A stretch of 64,000 nt of DNA from Psychrobacillus psychrotolerans (GCF_900115805.1 NZ_FOXU01000007.1:1-64000); one strand, 5' to 3'; counted from the first letter of the stretch, positions 7,493 through 20,316 are shown. Numbers and translations: made by a program. Notes: generated by a model from the sequence alone, not told the origin.

Positions 7493-8242
7493 TCATCCAC
7501 CATACGCTACTTTTTCAAGGTATAAACCGTGTGCTGGCGCGGTTTTCCCTGCTTCCTTTCTGTCACACGATGAGAGGATCTTGGAAATACTCTCCACACT
7601 TTTTTTTTGAATGCCAACTTCCCATAATGTACCCGCAATTATACGCACCATATTATATAAAAACCCACTTCCACTAATGACCATTTGAAGTTGTTGAGTT
7701 TCTTTTTTCACTTCAAAGTTAATAGAGTAAATAGTTCTCACAAAGTCATTTACATTCGTCTTCGCTGCACAAAAACTTGAAAAATCATGGGTTCCCAGTA
7801 AATGTTGAGCTGCTTCCTGCATCAATGCAATATCTGGTTTGTAACGATCTGCATGGACGGAAAAATCACGCTCAAAAGGACTATGTATTTCACTAAGTGA
7901 CCATATATAACGATACGTTTTTCCAACAGCATGGTATCTGGCATGAAAATCATCCGATACTTGCTCAATCGACAAAATACGAATATCTCTAGGAAGTTGA
8001 ACATTCAAAGCAGTGCTCCAACGATCTACCGGAAATGTTAGTGGACTATCAAAGTGAATAACTTGTCCTGTTGCATGAACACCAGCATCTGTTCTTCCAC
8101 TCGCAACTATTTTCACAACTGTGCCTTTATGAATCGTTTCTAAGACACGCTCTATTTCTAATTGAACAGTCCGTTTCCCTGGTTGAATTTGATAACCAGA
8201 AAACTGACTTCCATCATAACTAATAATCGCTCGAAGTCTCAT
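7493..8242 (-). CDS. truA: tRNA pseudouridine synthase A (38-40)
   Basis: 249 aa. It isomerises uridines 38-40 in the anticodon stem-loop of many tRNAs. The catalytic Asp is in SGRTDAGVHATGQV (about residues 49-62); the N-terminus RLRAIISYDGSQFSGYQIQP and the VRTIYSINFEV and FLYNMVRIIAGTLWEVG segments are family signatures. It follows ecfT by 15 nt, the conserved ecfA1-ecfA2-ecfT-truA arrangement of Bacillales. Confidence 0.97.
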   Translation of the reverse strand: MRLRAIISYDGSQFSGYQIQPGKRTVQLEIERVLETIHKGTVVKIVASGRTDAGVHATGQVIHFDSPLTFPVDRWSTALNVQLPRDIRILSIEQVSDDFHARYHAVGKTYRYIWSLSEIHSPFERDFSVHADRYKPDIALMQEAAQHLLGTHDFSSFCAAKTNVNDFVRTIYSINFEVKKETQQLQMVISGSGFLYNMVRIIAGTLWEVGIQKKSVESISKILSSCDRKEAGKTAPAHGLYLEKVAYGG

Positions 8243-8257
8243 CCTACCCCCTCCTCA

Positions 8258-9055
8258 TCAGTTTCTAAAGTAAACCAGTATTACAGCTAGTACGACGAGC
8301 GTAAGGAGGGTTAGCGTGTCTCTGAGTGCCCATTCTAGCTTCCGGTATCTCGTGCGACCTTCGCCCCCTCTATACCCTCTTACTTCCATCGCTGTTGCTA
8401 AGTCTTCTGCTCGCTTAAAAGCACTAACAAACAACGGGATAAGAAGTGGTACAATTGCATTCATTCTTTCCTTCATATTCCCCGTTGTCATATCAGATCC
8501 TCTAGCCATTTGTGCTTTCATAATCTTATCCGTCTCATCCATTAAAGTTGGAATAAATCTTAACGAAATAGACATCATAAGTGCCAATTCATGTACAGGT
8601 AATTTCCATTTTTTTAATGGATTCAACAAGATTTCTAATGCATCTGTTATCGAAATAGGTGTAGTAGTTAATGTGAGAATTGATGTTAAAATAACGAGTA
8701 CGGTAAAGCGAATTGAGATGAATATCCCTTGCTTCAAGCCTTCCTCATAAATTTTGATAAACTTCCAATCCAATATAATTGGACCTTCTCGAGTGAAAAA
8801 CAAATGCAATAAAAACGTAAATATAATTAAAAAAACGACCGGTTTTAACCCATTAATCAAAAAATATAGTCTAATTTTCGATAGTTTAATGATAAGAAAA
8901 GTAAACACCAATAAGATCCCGTAGGTAATCCAGTTATTTGCAATGAAGACAACCATAATAAAGAAAAATACAAATAATAACTTTGCACGAGCGTCTAAAC
9001 GGTGTATAAAAGAATCCCCCGGAATATAGCGACCAAATATCATTTTCTCTAGCAT
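8258..9055 (-). CDS. ecfT: ECF transporter transmembrane component EcfT
   Basis: 265 aa with about five to six hydrophobic segments. The opening FGRYIPGDSFIHRLDARAKL is the EcfT signature. The cytoplasmic coupling motifs of EcfT that contact the two ATPases appear as A-R-G motifs: MKAQMARGSD and TAMEVRGYRGG. With EcfA1 and EcfA2 it forms the shared energising module of group II ECF importers, into which various vitamin-binding S components plug. The ATG overlaps the ecfA2 stop (TAATG), suggesting translational coupling. No S component gene is in the window. Confidence 0.96.
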   Translation of the reverse strand: MLEKMIFGRYIPGDSFIHRLDARAKLLFVFFFIMVVFIANNWITYGILLVFTFLIIKLSKIRLYFLINGLKPVVFLIIFTFLLHLFFTREGPIILDWKFIKIYEEGLKQGIFISIRFTVLVILTSILTLTTTPISITDALEILLNPLKKWKLPVHELALMMSISLRFIPTLMDETDKIMKAQMARGSDMTTGNMKERMNAIVPLLIPLFVSAFKRAEDLATAMEVRGYRGGEGRTRYRKLEWALRDTLTLLTLVVLAVILVYFRN

Positions 9056-9924
9056 TAGATTTCACGCTCCTTTTTCAACAGGCGTGCAAGTTCCTCTGCT
9101 AAGGCCTCTTCCGTTAAACAAAGACTTGGCAGTTTTTTGTTCATCATCTCTTCTAGTTTCTTTTGAAACTTAATAGATTGAGGTAATTCTAAACGATAAT
9201 CCATTAAACGATCCTCATCAGAGAATATCTCTTTTGGTATTCCTTGCAGCACACATCGACCATTATGCATAATTGCAATTCGATCTGCATATCTTGCCGC
9301 ATCTTCCATGCTATGCGTTACAAGAATAGTCGTTAAGCCTTTTTCTATATGGAGTTTATAAAACAGGTCCATAATTTCTTTCCGACCTCTTGGATCAAGC
9401 CCAGCTGTCGGTTCATCTAATACTAATACTTCCGGATTCATCGCAAGGACTCCCGCAATAGCAACTCTTCGCATTTGCCCACCAGAGAGGTCAAAGGGTG
9501 ACTTTTCCATTACCTCTTCAGGCAACCCAAGTAACCTCACTAATTCAATAGCACGTTGTCTTGCTTCCTCTTCTGGCACCCCAAAGTTCATAGGTCCAAA
9601 CATAATATCCTTTAAAACTGTTTCATCAAATAATTGATGCTCGGGAAATTGAAAGACTATCCCTACCTTTTGTCTAATTTCTCTTAGTTTTTTGTTCTTT
9701 TTACCTGCCACAACTTCCGTGCCACCTATACAAATAACACCTTCTGTAGGCTTCAGCAAAGCATTTAAATGCTGTAGCACTGTAGACTTCCCTGAGCCTG
9801 TATGACCAATGATAGCTTGATAAGAACCTGAGGGAATTAGTAAATCTACATCGTATAAAGCTCTTTTTTCAAATGGTGTATCTTTGGCATACGCATAACT
9901 TACTTGTTGAAGTGAGATGTCCAT
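9055..9924 (-). CDS. ecfA2: ECF transporter ATP-binding protein EcfA2
   Basis: 289 aa ABC ATPase: Walker A GHTGSGKST (about residues 39-47), Q-loop FQFPEHQLF, signature LSGGQMRR, Walker B LVLDEPTAGLD, switch His in VTHSME. A C-terminal extension of about 60 residues follows the ATPase core, as is usual in EcfA2. It pairs with EcfA1 to hydrolyse ATP for vitamin import. Its start lies within the 3' end of ecfA1 (25-nt overlap), and its stop overlaps ecfT. Confidence 0.95.
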   Translation of the reverse strand: MDISLQQVSYAYAKDTPFEKRALYDVDLLIPSGSYQAIIGHTGSGKSTVLQHLNALLKPTEGVICIGGTEVVAGKKNKKLREIRQKVGIVFQFPEHQLFDETVLKDIMFGPMNFGVPEEEARQRAIELVRLLGLPEEVMEKSPFDLSGGQMRRVAIAGVLAMNPEVLVLDEPTAGLDPRGRKEIMDLFYKLHIEKGLTTILVTHSMEDAARYADRIAIMHNGRCVLQGIPKEIFSDEDRLMDYRLELPQSIKFQKKLEEMMNKKLPSLCLTEEALAEELARLLKKEREI

Positions 9925-10748
9925 AAATCATTCACCAACTCTTCTTCTGACATATGGTCTGCTACAAGTTGCACACCTTGCGCTCGCAGTAGCCTAGACA
10001 TATTCATTGCAAAAGGAAGATCCAATCCTAAATCGATTAGCTCCTGCCCTCTTTCAAATACCTCATGTGGTGACCCTGTTGCATATTTCTCTCCCTGGTT
10101 CATAACAATTACACGATCAGCGAGAAGTGCTTCTTCTAAATCATGTGTGATAGAGATTACTGTTAGATCAGTTTCTTTCCTTAACTCGTGCACTGTCTGA
10201 AGTACCTCTTCTCTCCCCTGAGGATCTAACATAGAAGTTGCCTCGTCTAACAGCAAAATACTTGGTTGAAGCGCGATAGCTCCCGCAATGGCAACTCTTT
10301 GCTTCTGTCCACCAGAGAGATGGTGCGGCTCACTATTCATAAAGTCACTCATTTTCACTTTTGCTAATGAAGCATGTACTCGTTCCACCATTTCCTCAAA
10401 GGGGATGCCGTTATTTTCTAACGCAAATGCAACATCATCTTGAACTGTTGCTCCTACAAACTGGTTATCTGGATTTTGAAATACCATTCCCATTTTAGAG
10501 CGTGTGTCCCATAAATTATGTTCGTTTAATGGTTCTCCAAATATCCGTACTGTTCCCGTCTGAGGAAATAGAAGACCATTCATTAATCGTGCTAATGTCG
10601 ATTTGCCAGACCCATTATGGCCAACAATCGCCACCCATTCACCTTCATTAATAGTATAAGAGACATTCTGTATAGCTGGGCGTATACCGATATCTTCCTC
10701 TGCATATGTAAAAGTAACTTCCTGTAAAGAAATAATTTCGCGTTTCAT
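9900..10748 (-). CDS. ecfA1: ECF transporter ATP-binding protein EcfA1
   Basis: 282 aa ABC ATPase: Walker A GHNGSGKST, Q-loop FQNPDNQFVG (the EcfA1 Q-loop form), signature LSGGQKQR, Walker B LLLDEATSMLD. In this protein the Walker B is followed by Ala (DEAT), the form common to EcfA1, whereas EcfA2 has DEPT. It is the first gene of the ecfA1-ecfA2-ecfT-truA operon. ATG 10748 has GAGGAGGTAAAGG upstream. Confidence 0.95.
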   Translation of the reverse strand: MKREIISLQEVTFTYAEEDIGIRPAIQNVSYTINEGEWVAIVGHNGSGKSTLARLMNGLLFPQTGTVRIFGEPLNEHNLWDTRSKMGMVFQNPDNQFVGATVQDDVAFALENNGIPFEEMVERVHASLAKVKMSDFMNSEPHHLSGGQKQRVAIAGAIALQPSILLLDEATSMLDPQGREEVLQTVHELRKETDLTVISITHDLEEALLADRVIVMNQGEKYATGSPHEVFERGQELIDLGLDLPFAMNMSRLLRAQGVQLVADHMSEEELVNDLWTSHFNK

Positions 10749-10995
10749 CCTTTACCTCCTCTGCTCAACTCAGCTGTGCTAATAGTTTACAACATTTTAC
10801 GATAAATTAAAAAAGCGCGCACCTCATTTTGAGAAATGCTCTCTTCTATAACTTATTTCTTGATTGGTTGCTCAAGACCAACCAGAAAATGAGGTGCGTA
10901 GAGCTAGACGAGACGCCACTTCTTAAAATTCAAAAAATTTCATAAGCCCGCTCATCGTAACACTCTGCTTTTATATTGTCGTATAAATCTGTTTG
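10749..10995 (-). repeat. Intergenic repeat copy A with long inverted repeat
   Basis: The 321-nt gap between ecfA1 and rplQ has no gene. The stretch 10815-10915 has 13-bp perfect arms (CGCACCTCATTTT 10818-10830; AAAATGAGGTGCG 10886-10898) and an inner 6-bp hairpin (TGGTTG 10865-10870 / CAACCA 10879-10884). On the minus strand it starts GTCTAGCTCTACGCACC and ends GTGCGCGCTTTTTT. These ends resemble those of two other stretches near radA. The T-run could make it terminate transcripts coming from rplQ. Bases 10916-10995 hold nothing recognised, and 10749-10810 hold the ecfA1 ribosome binding site and no clear promoter. Confidence 0.5.
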
Positions 10996-11032
10996 AAAAA
11001 AAGAGGGCGGTAGAAACCCACCAAATACCCTC
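10996..11032 (-). terminator. Terminator of the S10-spc-alpha operon (after rplQ)
   Basis: On the minus strand GAGGG (11028-11032) pairs with CCCTC (11003-11007), inner GGT/ACC, then seven T. A second hairpin without a T-tract, CAGACG/CGTCTG (11043-11060), lies between it and the rplQ stop. Confidence 0.8.
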
Positions 11033-11069
11033 TTCAATTTGGCAGACGAATAAACGTCTGAAAATTAAA

Positions 11070-11450
11070 TTAAACTAACTCAATTACTACTACTGGTGCT
11101 CCGTCTCCGCGACGAGGTCCAGCTTTCATAATACGAGTGTAACCGCCTTGACGATCAGCATAGCGTGGTGCTACATCATCAAACAATTTTTGTAAAGCAT
11201 AGATTGTTGATTCGTTTCCTTCTTCATCAGTAGAAGTAACGACCTCACGACGAATGTAAGCCGCAGCTTGACGACGAGCGTGTAAATCTCCGCGTTTACC
11301 TAAAGTGATCATTTTTTCAACAACAGAACGTAATTCTTTTGCACGTGCTTCAGTAGTTTGAATACGCTCATTAATAATTAGGTCCGTTGTTAAGTCACGT
11401 AACATCGCTTTACGTTGAGAACTTGTACGTCCAAGTTTTCTGTAACCCAT
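11070..11450 (-). CDS. rplQ: 50S ribosomal protein L17
   Basis: 126 aa; opening [23 protein letters not shown] is diagnostic, and the C-terminus [14 protein letters not shown] is typical. The middle part contains a [23 protein letters not shown] segment, the medium-length Bacillales form of the protein. It is the last gene of the alpha operon, 53 nt after rpoA, and is followed by two hairpins and a terminator. Confidence 0.98.
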   Translation of the reverse strand: MGYRKLGRTSSQRKAMLRDLTTDLIINERIQTTEARAKELRSVVEKMITLGKRGDLHARRQAAAYIRREVVTSTDEEGNESTIYALQKLFDDVAPRYADRQGGYTRIMKAGPRRGDGAPVVVIELV

Positions 11451-11503
11451 GGATGTTTCCCTCCTTTGGTGAATAATTCAAGTCTTGCTATATCAAAACC
11501 CGT

Positions 11504-12448
11504 TTAGTCTTCTTTACGTAATCCTAAACCAAGCTCATCTAACTTCGCTCTTACTTCTTCTAAAGATTTACGTCCAAGGTTTCTTACTTTCATCATATCG
11601 TCTTCTGACTTGCTTGCAAGCTCAAGTACTGTATTAATACCAGCGCGTTTTAAGCAATTATAAGAACGAACAGAAAGATCAAGTTCTTCAATAGTCATCT
11701 CTAAAACTTTTTCTTTTTGATCTTCTTCTTTTTCGACCATGATTTCAGCAGTTTGTGCCTCGTCTGTCATCCCTACAAAAATATTTAAGTGCTCTGTTAA
11801 AATTTTCGCTCCAAGAGAAATCGCCTCTTTAGGACCTGTGCTGCCATCTGTCCACACATCAAGTGTAAGCTTATCGAAGTTGGACATTTGCCCAACACGA
11901 GTATTTTCCACTTGGAAATTCACGCGTGAAACTGGAGTATAAATAGAGTCGATCGGGATTACGCCGATAGGAAGATCCTCACGTTTGTTTTGAACAGCAG
12001 GAGTGTAGCCACGGCCTCGACCTGCGTACATACGCATACGGAAATGACCATTTTTGCTGATTGTAGCAATATAGAGTTCCGGGTTTAAAATTTCTACGTC
12101 ACTGTCATGTGTAATGTCAGCGGCAGTAATCATTCCCTCACCTTTAACATCAATCTCAATGACTTTTTCCTCGTCAGAGTAGATTTTTAAAGCTAGCTTT
12201 TTCACATTCATAATAATAGATGCTACATCTTCCACTACGCCTTCAATAGTTGAAAACTCGTGTAAAACGCCATCAATTTGAATAGAAGTAACTGCAGCTC
12301 CTGGTAAAGACGACAGAAGGATGCGTCGTAAAGAATTTCCCAAAGTATTTCCATAGCCACGTTCAAGCGGTTCTACAACAAATTTACCAAACTTGGTATT
12401 TTCGCTGATTTCTACACTTTCAATCTTTGGTTTTTCGATTTCGATCAT
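11504..12448 (-). CDS. rpoA: RNA polymerase alpha subunit
   Basis: 314 aa, the usual Bacillus length. The N-terminal domain (1-230) has the dimerisation region [28 protein letters not shown]; after a Glu/Lys-rich linker the C-terminal domain (about 245-310) has [44 protein letters not shown], which binds UP elements and activators. In the alpha operon rpsM-rpsK-rpoA-rplQ. Confidence 0.99.
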   Translation of the reverse strand: MIEIEKPKIESVEISENTKFGKFVVEPLERGYGNTLGNSLRRILLSSLPGAAVTSIQIDGVLHEFSTIEGVVEDVASIIMNVKKLALKIYSDEEKVIEIDVKGEGMITAADITHDSDVEILNPELYIATISKNGHFRMRMYAGRGRGYTPAVQNKREDLPIGVIPIDSIYTPVSRVNFQVENTRVGQMSNFDKLTLDVWTDGSTGPKEAISLGAKILTEHLNIFVGMTDEAQTAEIMVEKEEDQKEKVLEMTIEELDLSVRSYNCLKRAGINTVLELASKSEDDMMKVRNLGRKSLEEVRAKLDELGLGLRKED

Positions 12449-12582
12449 TCCAATTTACCCTCCCTCAAAACATCGAATGTATAGGTTCTTTCCATCATGA
12501 ATTCGATCGTTAACTGATTGCTGTTAATACAACCTCAGTCTGTACAATAAATGATGTTCTCAAACAAGTTGAGTATCACCTA

Positions 12583-12990
<408 letters not shown>

Positions 12991-12997
12991 TTACCGA

Positions 12998-13363
12998 TTA
13001 TTTTTTCTTGTTAGCTACTGTTTTACGTGGACCTTTACGAGTACGTGCATTGTTCTTCGTATTTTGTCCGCGTACTGGTAAGCCTCTACGATGACGGATA
13101 CCACGGAATGAACCGATTTCCATCAATCGTTTAATGTTTAGTGATACTTCGCGACGAAGGTCACCTTCTACTTTATATACACCGATTTGTTCACGGATTT
13201 TGTTTAGTTCGTCTTCTGTAAGATCACGTACACGTGTTTCTTCAGAAATACCAGCTCCCGCTAATACTTTTTGAGAAGTCGTTTTACCAATACCGAAAAT
13301 GTATGTTAATGCAATAACAACGCGTTTGTCGCGTGGAATGTCAACACCAGCAATACGTGCCAT
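12998..13363 (-). CDS. rpsM: 30S ribosomal protein S13
   Basis: 121 aa. Head protein contacting the P-site tRNA and 50S bridges. Signatures: [47 protein letters not shown] and a Lys-rich C-terminus. It lies directly after rpmJ in the canonical infA-rpmJ-rpsM-rpsK-rpoA-rplQ order. Confidence 0.99.
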   Translation of the reverse strand: MARIAGVDIPRDKRVVIALTYIFGIGKTTSQKVLAGAGISEETRVRDLTEDELNKIREQIGVYKVEGDLRREVSLNIKRLMEIGSFRGIRHRRGLPVRGQNTKNNARTRKGPRKTVANKKK

Positions 13364-13386
13364 ATGTGTCGTGCACCTCCTTCTTA

Positions 13387-13500
<114 letters not shown>

Positions 13501-13540
13501 CTAACCTAACCTCCTTAGTAGTCCGGAGTGCAAAAGATTA

Positions 13541-13759
13541 TTATTTAAAACGGTACGTAATACGACCGCGAGTTAAATCGTAAGGAGAAAGTTCAATTGT
13601 GACTTTATCTCCAGGTAAAATACGGATGAAATGCATACGAATTTTACCCGATACATGCGCAAGAATCGTATGACCGTTTTCTAATTCTACCTTAAACATC
13701 GCGTTTGGCAAAGTCTCAACAACTGTTCCTTCGACTTCAATTACATCATCTTTCGCCAT
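13541..13759 (-). CDS. infA: Translation initiation factor IF-1
   Basis: 72 aa single OB-fold protein ([21 protein letters not shown]..., [23 protein letters not shown]). It blocks the A site of the 30S subunit during initiation. The ATG at 13759 gives the standard length; a TTG just before it would add one Met and is unlikely. The upstream gene in B. subtilis would be map and then a small KOW-domain gene; here a map remnant precedes infA and no KOW gene is seen. Confidence 0.98.
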   Translation of the reverse strand: MAKDDVIEVEGTVVETLPNAMFKVELENGHTILAHVSGKIRMHFIRILPGDKVTIELSPYDLTRGRITYRFK

Positions 13760-13821
13760 CAACCCTGTCTCCCTTCTATATACAAATCAGGTTCTCATCA
13801 ATACTCAAACGTAATTTGCTG

Positions 13822-14198
13822 TTAGTATAGCCTCAATAGGAACGAAACTATTCGTTCAAGCATATGTTTGGAAATCATGAGAGATGTTCGAAAGACACTC
13901 GTAAGGTTTCGCTTATAGCAATCCACGGAGTAGACCGTCTCCCTCATGTCAACATGTTCGTACGAATGTGTTGGATGAGTTCCATAGTACCCGTTCGTTA
14001 CACAGATGCTTCCACGAAACCCATTATACATCGTAAGTATTTTAAATGCACGTGGACAAGGGAGTCCGCGCTTTTGATGCATTCCTTTTCCTCCGAACGT
14101 ATACCGGGCGCAATATGCTTTTGCAGCTCTCGAAAAAAACATTTTCGTTCTTTGCATACTACCCGGGTATTCAGTCGTCTGCGACAGGCACCGGGCAA
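13822..14198 (-). pseudogene. map: Remnant of methionine aminopeptidase gene (map)
   Basis: The 439-nt gap between adk and infA is the usual position of map, and it holds only decayed fragments. One minus-strand frame reads RELQKHIAPGI (about 14102-14132), matching the helix motif ELKKHIKPGI of MapA. A second frame reads YNGFRGSIC (14002-14028), which matches nine consecutive residues of MapA, followed by NGYYG, like NGYHG further on in Map. The fragments are in different frames, so at least one frameshift separates them. Roughly 36 codons between SIC and NGY and almost all of the metal-binding C-terminal half are missing. The gene cannot make an active enzyme. The cell must use a second aminopeptidase elsewhere, since this activity is essential. 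Confidence 0.8.
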
Positions 14199-16209
<2,011 letters not shown>

Positions 16210-16210
<1 letters not shown>

Positions 16211-16650
16211 TAAACCACCTCTGTTGATCCGCCAGCGTTCTCAATTGCTTCTTTTGCTGATGCAGAGAATTTATGAGCTCTTACAGTTAACTTTTTACCA
16301 AGAGTTCCATTACCTAGAATCTTGATACCAGATTTCTCACTGCTCACAACACCTGTTTCTATTAATAGAGCAGGTGTAACTTCTGTGCCGTCTTCGAAAC
16401 GATTTAATGTGTCAAGGTTCACAATTGCGAATTCTTTACGATTAATGTTCGTAAATCCACGTTTTGGTAAACGACGGAATAACGGGTTTTGACCGCCCTC
16501 AAATCCTGGACGAACGCCTCCGCCTGAACGAGCGTTTTGACCTTTATGACCTTTACCTGATGTTTTACCAGTTCCAGACCCGATTCCACGTCCGATACGC
16601 TTGCGCGAAGAACGAGAACCTTCTGATGGCTTTAACTCATGAAGTTTCAT
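16210..16650 (-). CDS. rplO: 50S ribosomal protein L15
   Basis: 146 aa, matching B. subtilis. The Gly/Arg/Lys-rich N-terminus ([26 protein letters not shown]) forms the extension into 23S r[26 protein letters not shown] is the family core. Last ribosomal protein gene before secY in the spc part of the cluster. Confidence 0.99.
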
Positions 16651-16682
16651 ATGGTGGCACCTCCTTATTCTTAAAATAAAAC

Positions 16683-16865
16683 TTATATTTCTTTAGTTGT
16701 TACTAGATGAGCTACTTTTTTAACCATGCCACGAATAGCGACATTGTCTTGATGCTCAACTGTTTGATGCATTTTACGTAATCCAAGAGCTTCTACTGTT
16801 TTGCGTTGAGTTGGTTTAGTACCAATCAAGCTTCTAGTCAGGGTAATTTCTAGTTTAGTTGCCAT
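16683..16865 (-). CDS. rpmD: 50S ribosomal protein L30
   Basis: 60 aa; [26 protein letters not shown] is diagnostic of L30. Its ribosome binding site is an uninterrupted run of seven G (16874-16880 region), directly following the rpsE stop, an unusual polyG Shine-Dalgarno element that could be prone to slippage mutations. Confidence 0.97.
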   Translation of the reverse strand: MATKLEITLTRSLIGTKPTQRKTVEALGLRKMHQTVEHQDNVAIRGMVKKVAHLVTTKEI

Positions 16866-16880
16866 TGTAATTTCCCCCCC

Positions 16881-17381
16881 TTATCCTAACAGTTCTTCTA
16901 CTGATTTACCACGCAATTTAGCAACGTCTTCAGCACGTTTTAACTGAGTTAAACCTTGTACTGTAGCACGTACCATGTTAATTGGTGTATTAGAACCAAG
17001 TGATTTAGAAAGAATATCTGTAATACCAGCTAATTCAAGTACTGCACGAACTGGTCCACCAGCAATAACTCCTGTACCAGGCGCTGCAGGTTTAACTAGA
17101 ATAGAACCGGCACCAAAATGTCCTACAACTAAATGAGGAGTAGTCCCTTTAACTCTTGGTACTTCTATTAAGTTTTTCTTCGCGTCTTCAACAGCTTTAC
17201 GGATAGCATCTGGAACTTCTTGTGCTTTACCAGTACCAAATCCTACATGTCCATCTTTGTCACCGACAACTACTAATGCAGTAAAACGGAAACGACGTCC
17301 ACCTTTTACAACTTTAGCAACACGGTTGATCGTTACTACGCGTTCTTCAAGTTCAAGTTTGTTTGGGTCAATACCACGCAT
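16881..17381 (-). CDS. rpsE: 30S ribosomal protein S5
   Basis: 166 aa. Two-domain protein with the double-stranded RNA-binding-like N-terminal fold ([24 protein letters not shown]) and C-terminal part. The spectinomycin-relevant loop VVKGGRRF is of the wild-type form. Canonical place between rplR and rpmD. Confidence 0.99.
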   Translation of the reverse strand: MRGIDPNKLELEERVVTINRVAKVVKGGRRFRFTALVVVGDKDGHVGFGTGKAQEVPDAIRKAVEDAKKNLIEVPRVKGTTPHLVVGHFGAGSILVKPAAPGTGVIAGGPVRAVLELAGITDILSKSLGSNTPINMVRATVQGLTQLKRAEDVAKLRGKSVEELLG

Positions 17382-17402
17382 GAAATATGTCCCTCCTTCT
17401 TC

Positions 17403-17762
17403 TTAAAATTCTAAGCCGTTTTCACGTGCAGCTTCAGCTAACGCTTTAACACGTCCATGATATAAGTAACCGCCACGGTCAAATACAACAGATTTGATGT
17501 TTTTTTCTGTAGCGCGTTTTGCGATTGTTTCACCGATCAATTTAGCAGCTTCTACATTTCCAGCTGTTCCATTGAAATCTTTATCCATAGTGGATGCACT
17601 TGCGATTGTAACACCTTGAGTATCATCAATCAGTTGTGCGTATAAATGTTTATTAGAACGGAATACATTTAAACGAGGACGTTCAGTAGTACCCGTGATT
17701 TTTGTACGAACACGTACATGACGTCTCTTACGAACTTGATTTTTGTCTTGTTTCGTAATCAC
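17403..17762 (-). CDS. rplR: 50S ribosomal protein L18
   Basis: 119 aa from GTG 17762 ([19 protein letters not shown]...). An in-frame GTG at 17771 overlaps the ribosome binding site AAAGGAG and is rejected; the 17762 start gives the family length (B. subtilis 120). L18 binds 5S rRNA in the central protuberance; the signature [15 protein letters not shown] and the C-terminus [21 protein letters not shown] are clear. Confidence 0.98.
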   Translation of the reverse strand: MITKQDKNQVRKRRHVRVRTKITGTTERPRLNVFRSNKHLYAQLIDDTQGVTIASASTMDKDFNGTAGNVEAAKLIGETIAKRATEKNIKSVVFDRGGYLYHGRVKALAEAARENGLEF

Positions 17763-17792
17763 AGTGGTCACTCCTTTCTAATGCGAAAAGCA

Positions 17793-18332
17793 TTATTTAC
17801 CTGTTTTACCTTCTTTACGGCGTACAACTTCGCCTTCATAACGAATACCTTTACCTTTATACGGCTCTGGTGGACGAACTTGACGAATGTTAGATGCTAA
17901 AGCACCAACACGTTCTTTATCAATACCGCGAATGATAATTTTTGTATTTGCAGGAACTTCAACTACTAGTCCGTCTTCAGGAGTGAACTCAACTGGATGT
18001 GAGTACCCTACATTAAGTACAAGTTTAGTTCCTTGTAATTGTGCACGGTAACCTACCCCAACTAATTCAAGTGCACGTTCAAATCCTTGAGAAACACCCG
18101 TGATCATGTTAGCTAGCAAAGCGCGAGTTGTACCATGAATCGTACGGTGCTCTTTTGAATCCGAAGGGCGTACTAAAGTTATTACAGTACCTTCTTGCTC
18201 AATTTTAATATCTTGGTTAAAAGATTTTGTTAATTCACCTTTTGGTCCTTTTACAACTACTGTGTTTTCAGCGCTAACTGTTACAGTAACTTCTGCAGGA
18301 ACCTCTATTGGTTTTTTACCTACTCGAGACAT
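17793..18332 (-). CDS. rplF: 50S ribosomal protein L6
   Basis: 179 aa; begins [16 protein letters not shown] and ends with the rRNA-binding segment [25 protein letters not shown]. Two tandem L6 domains. Located between rpsH and rplR as expected. Confidence 0.99.
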   Translation of the reverse strand: MSRVGKKPIEVPAEVTVTVSAENTVVVKGPKGELTKSFNQDIKIEQEGTVITLVRPSDSKEHRTIHGTTRALLANMITGVSQGFERALELVGVGYRAQLQGTKLVLNVGYSHPVEFTPEDGLVVEVPANTKIIIRGIDKERVGALASNIRQVRPPEPYKGKGIRYEGEVVRRKEGKTGK

Positions 18333-18362
18333 TTTGTTGCACCTCCATTCGTTTGTTGATTA

Positions 18363-18761
18363 TTACCAAACGTAAGCTACGATTTCTCCGCCAACTTGTT
18401 TAGCGCGAGCTTCTTTATCTGTTAATAAACCATTTGAAGTAGAAACTAAAGCGATTCCTAAACCGTTCAATACTTTAGGTACTTCGTTTGTTTTAGCGTA
18501 AACGCGTAGACCAGGTTTTGAAATACGTTTCAAACCAGTAATAACGCGCTCGTCATTTTGACCATATTTTAAGAAGATACGGATGATACCTTGTTTGCTA
18601 TCTTCTACATATTCAACATCACGGATGAAACCTTCGCGTTTTAAAATCTCCGCGATTTCCTTTTTCAGGTTTGAAGCAGGAACTTCTAATTTCTCGTGAC
18701 GAACCATGTTAGCATTACGAATGCGTGTAAGCATATCTGCAATTGGATCTGACATTGTCAT
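18363..18761 (-). CDS. rpsH: 30S ribosomal protein S8
   Basis: 132 aa, same length as B. subtilis S8; [22 protein letters not shown] and the C-terminal [20 protein letters not shown] are diagnostic. Binds the central domain of 16S rRNA. GGAGGT lies 7-8 nt before ATG 18761. Confidence 0.99.
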   Translation of the reverse strand: MTMSDPIADMLTRIRNANMVRHEKLEVPASNLKKEIAEILKREGFIRDVEYVEDSKQGIIRIFLKYGQNDERVITGLKRISKPGLRVYAKTNEVPKVLNGLGIALVSTSNGLLTDKEARAKQVGGEIVAYVW

Positions 18762-18791
18762 TACATTTACCTCCTTCCCAGTTATAGGGGA

Positions 18792-18995
<204 letters not shown>

Positions 18996-19535
18996 TTACT
19001 TTTGGAATGGCATACCGAATTGTGTTAATAACTCGCGAGCTTCTTCGTCAGAATTCGCAGTTGTTACAATTACGATGTCCATACCGCGTACTTTCGAAAC
19101 TTTATCATAATCGATTTCAGGGAAGATCAATTGCTCTTTGATTCCTAGAGTGTAGTTACCGCGACCGTCGAATGCTTTTTTAGAAACACCACGGAAGTCA
19201 CGTACACGCGGAAGAGAAATAGCGATTAATTTATCCAAGAAGTCATACATACGTTCTCCACGTAGAGTGACTTTTGTACCGATTGGCATACCTTCACGTA
19301 GACGGAATGTAGCGATCGATTTTTTAGCTTTCGTAACTACAGGTTTTTGTCCTGAAATAATTTGTAATTCCTCAACAGCTGCGTCAAGCGCTTTTGTATT
19401 AGAAACAGCATCACCAACACCCATGTTGATAACAATTTTATCAACTTTAGGTACTTGCATTACTGATTTATATTCAAATTTGCTCATTAGAGCAGGAGAA
19501 ACTTCCTTAAGATACTTTTCTTTTAGGCGGTTCAT
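18996..19535 (-). CDS. rplE: 50S ribosomal protein L5
   Basis: 179 aa; opening [30 protein letters not shown] and [16 protein letters not shown]-like segment ([16 protein letters not shown]) are diagnostic. It binds 5S rRNA together with L18. Canonical position. Confidence 0.99.
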   Translation of the reverse strand: MNRLKEKYLKEVSPALMSKFEYKSVMQVPKVDKIVINMGVGDAVSNTKALDAAVEELQIISGQKPVVTKAKKSIATFRLREGMPIGTKVTLRGERMYDFLDKLIAISLPRVRDFRGVSKKAFDGRGNYTLGIKEQLIFPEIDYDKVSKVRGMDIVIVTTANSDEEARELLTQFGMPFQK

Positions 19536-19558
19536 GTGTGTACCTCCCTTCTCTTTAC

Positions 19559-19867
19559 TTATTTAATAATTTCACCGGATTTTTTCGCAACACGAACTTT
19601 TTTGCCATCTTCCACTTTAGAACCTACGCGAGTCGGCTCGCCGGTTTTAGGGTCAATTAACATAACATTCGATACGTGGATTGCAGCCTCGTGGCTTACA
19701 ATTCCTCCTTGCGGATTAGCTTGGTTTGGCTTCATATGTTTTTTGATGATGTTTACACCTTCAACTAACACACGGTCTTTCTTAGGAAAAGCAGTAAGAA
19801 CAACACCTGTTTTACCTTTGTCTTTACCTGAGATTACCATTACTTTGTCGCCTTTTTTAACATGCAT
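19559..19867 (-). CDS. rplX: 50S ribosomal protein L24
   Basis: 102 aa with an N-terminal KOW motif ([21 protein letters not shown]). It is one of the assembly initiators of the 50S subunit. Follows rplN. Confidence 0.98.
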   Translation of the reverse strand: MHVKKGDKVMVISGKDKGKTGVVLTAFPKKDRVLVEGVNIIKKHMKPNQANPQGGIVSHEAAIHVSNVMLIDPKTGEPTRVGSKVEDGKKVRVAKKSGEIIK

Positions 19868-19904
19868 TCTTGTCGCACCTCCTTGATTGGCACTTTCATG
19901 TAAA

Positions 19905-20273
19905 TTAAAGAACTTCTGGAGCTAATGAAACGATTTTCATAAAGTTGCTGTCGCGTAATTCACGAGCAACTGGTCCGAAGATACGAGTTCCACGCGGGCC
20001 TTTATCATCTTTGATAATAACGCAAGCATTTTCATCAAATTTGATATAAGTTCCGTCTTTACGGCGTACGCCGCTTTTAGTGCGAACGATTACAGCTTTA
20101 ACGACGTCACCCTTCTTGACAACGCCACCTGGTGTTGCTTTCTTAACTGTACATACGACGATATCGCCGATATTAGCAGTCTTACGTCCAGTACCACCAA
20201 GTACTTTAATAGTTAAAACTTCGCGTGCACCTGAGTTGTCAGCAACTTTCATACGAGTTTCTTGTTGGATCAC
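19905..20273 (-). CDS. rplN: 50S ribosomal protein L14
   Basis: 122 aa; [27 protein letters not shown] and the C-terminal [12 protein letters not shown] identify L14, which sits at the interface with 30S helix 14. Confidence 0.99.
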   Translation of the reverse strand: MIQQETRMKVADNSGAREVLTIKVLGGTGRKTANIGDIVVCTVKKATPGGVVKKGDVVKAVIVRTKSGVRRKDGTYIKFDENACVIIKDDKGPRGTRIFGPVARELRDSNFMKIVSLAPEVL

Positions 20274-20316
20274 TTAGGTAACCTCCCTTCGGAATATATT
20301 AGTTCCGAACTTATTA

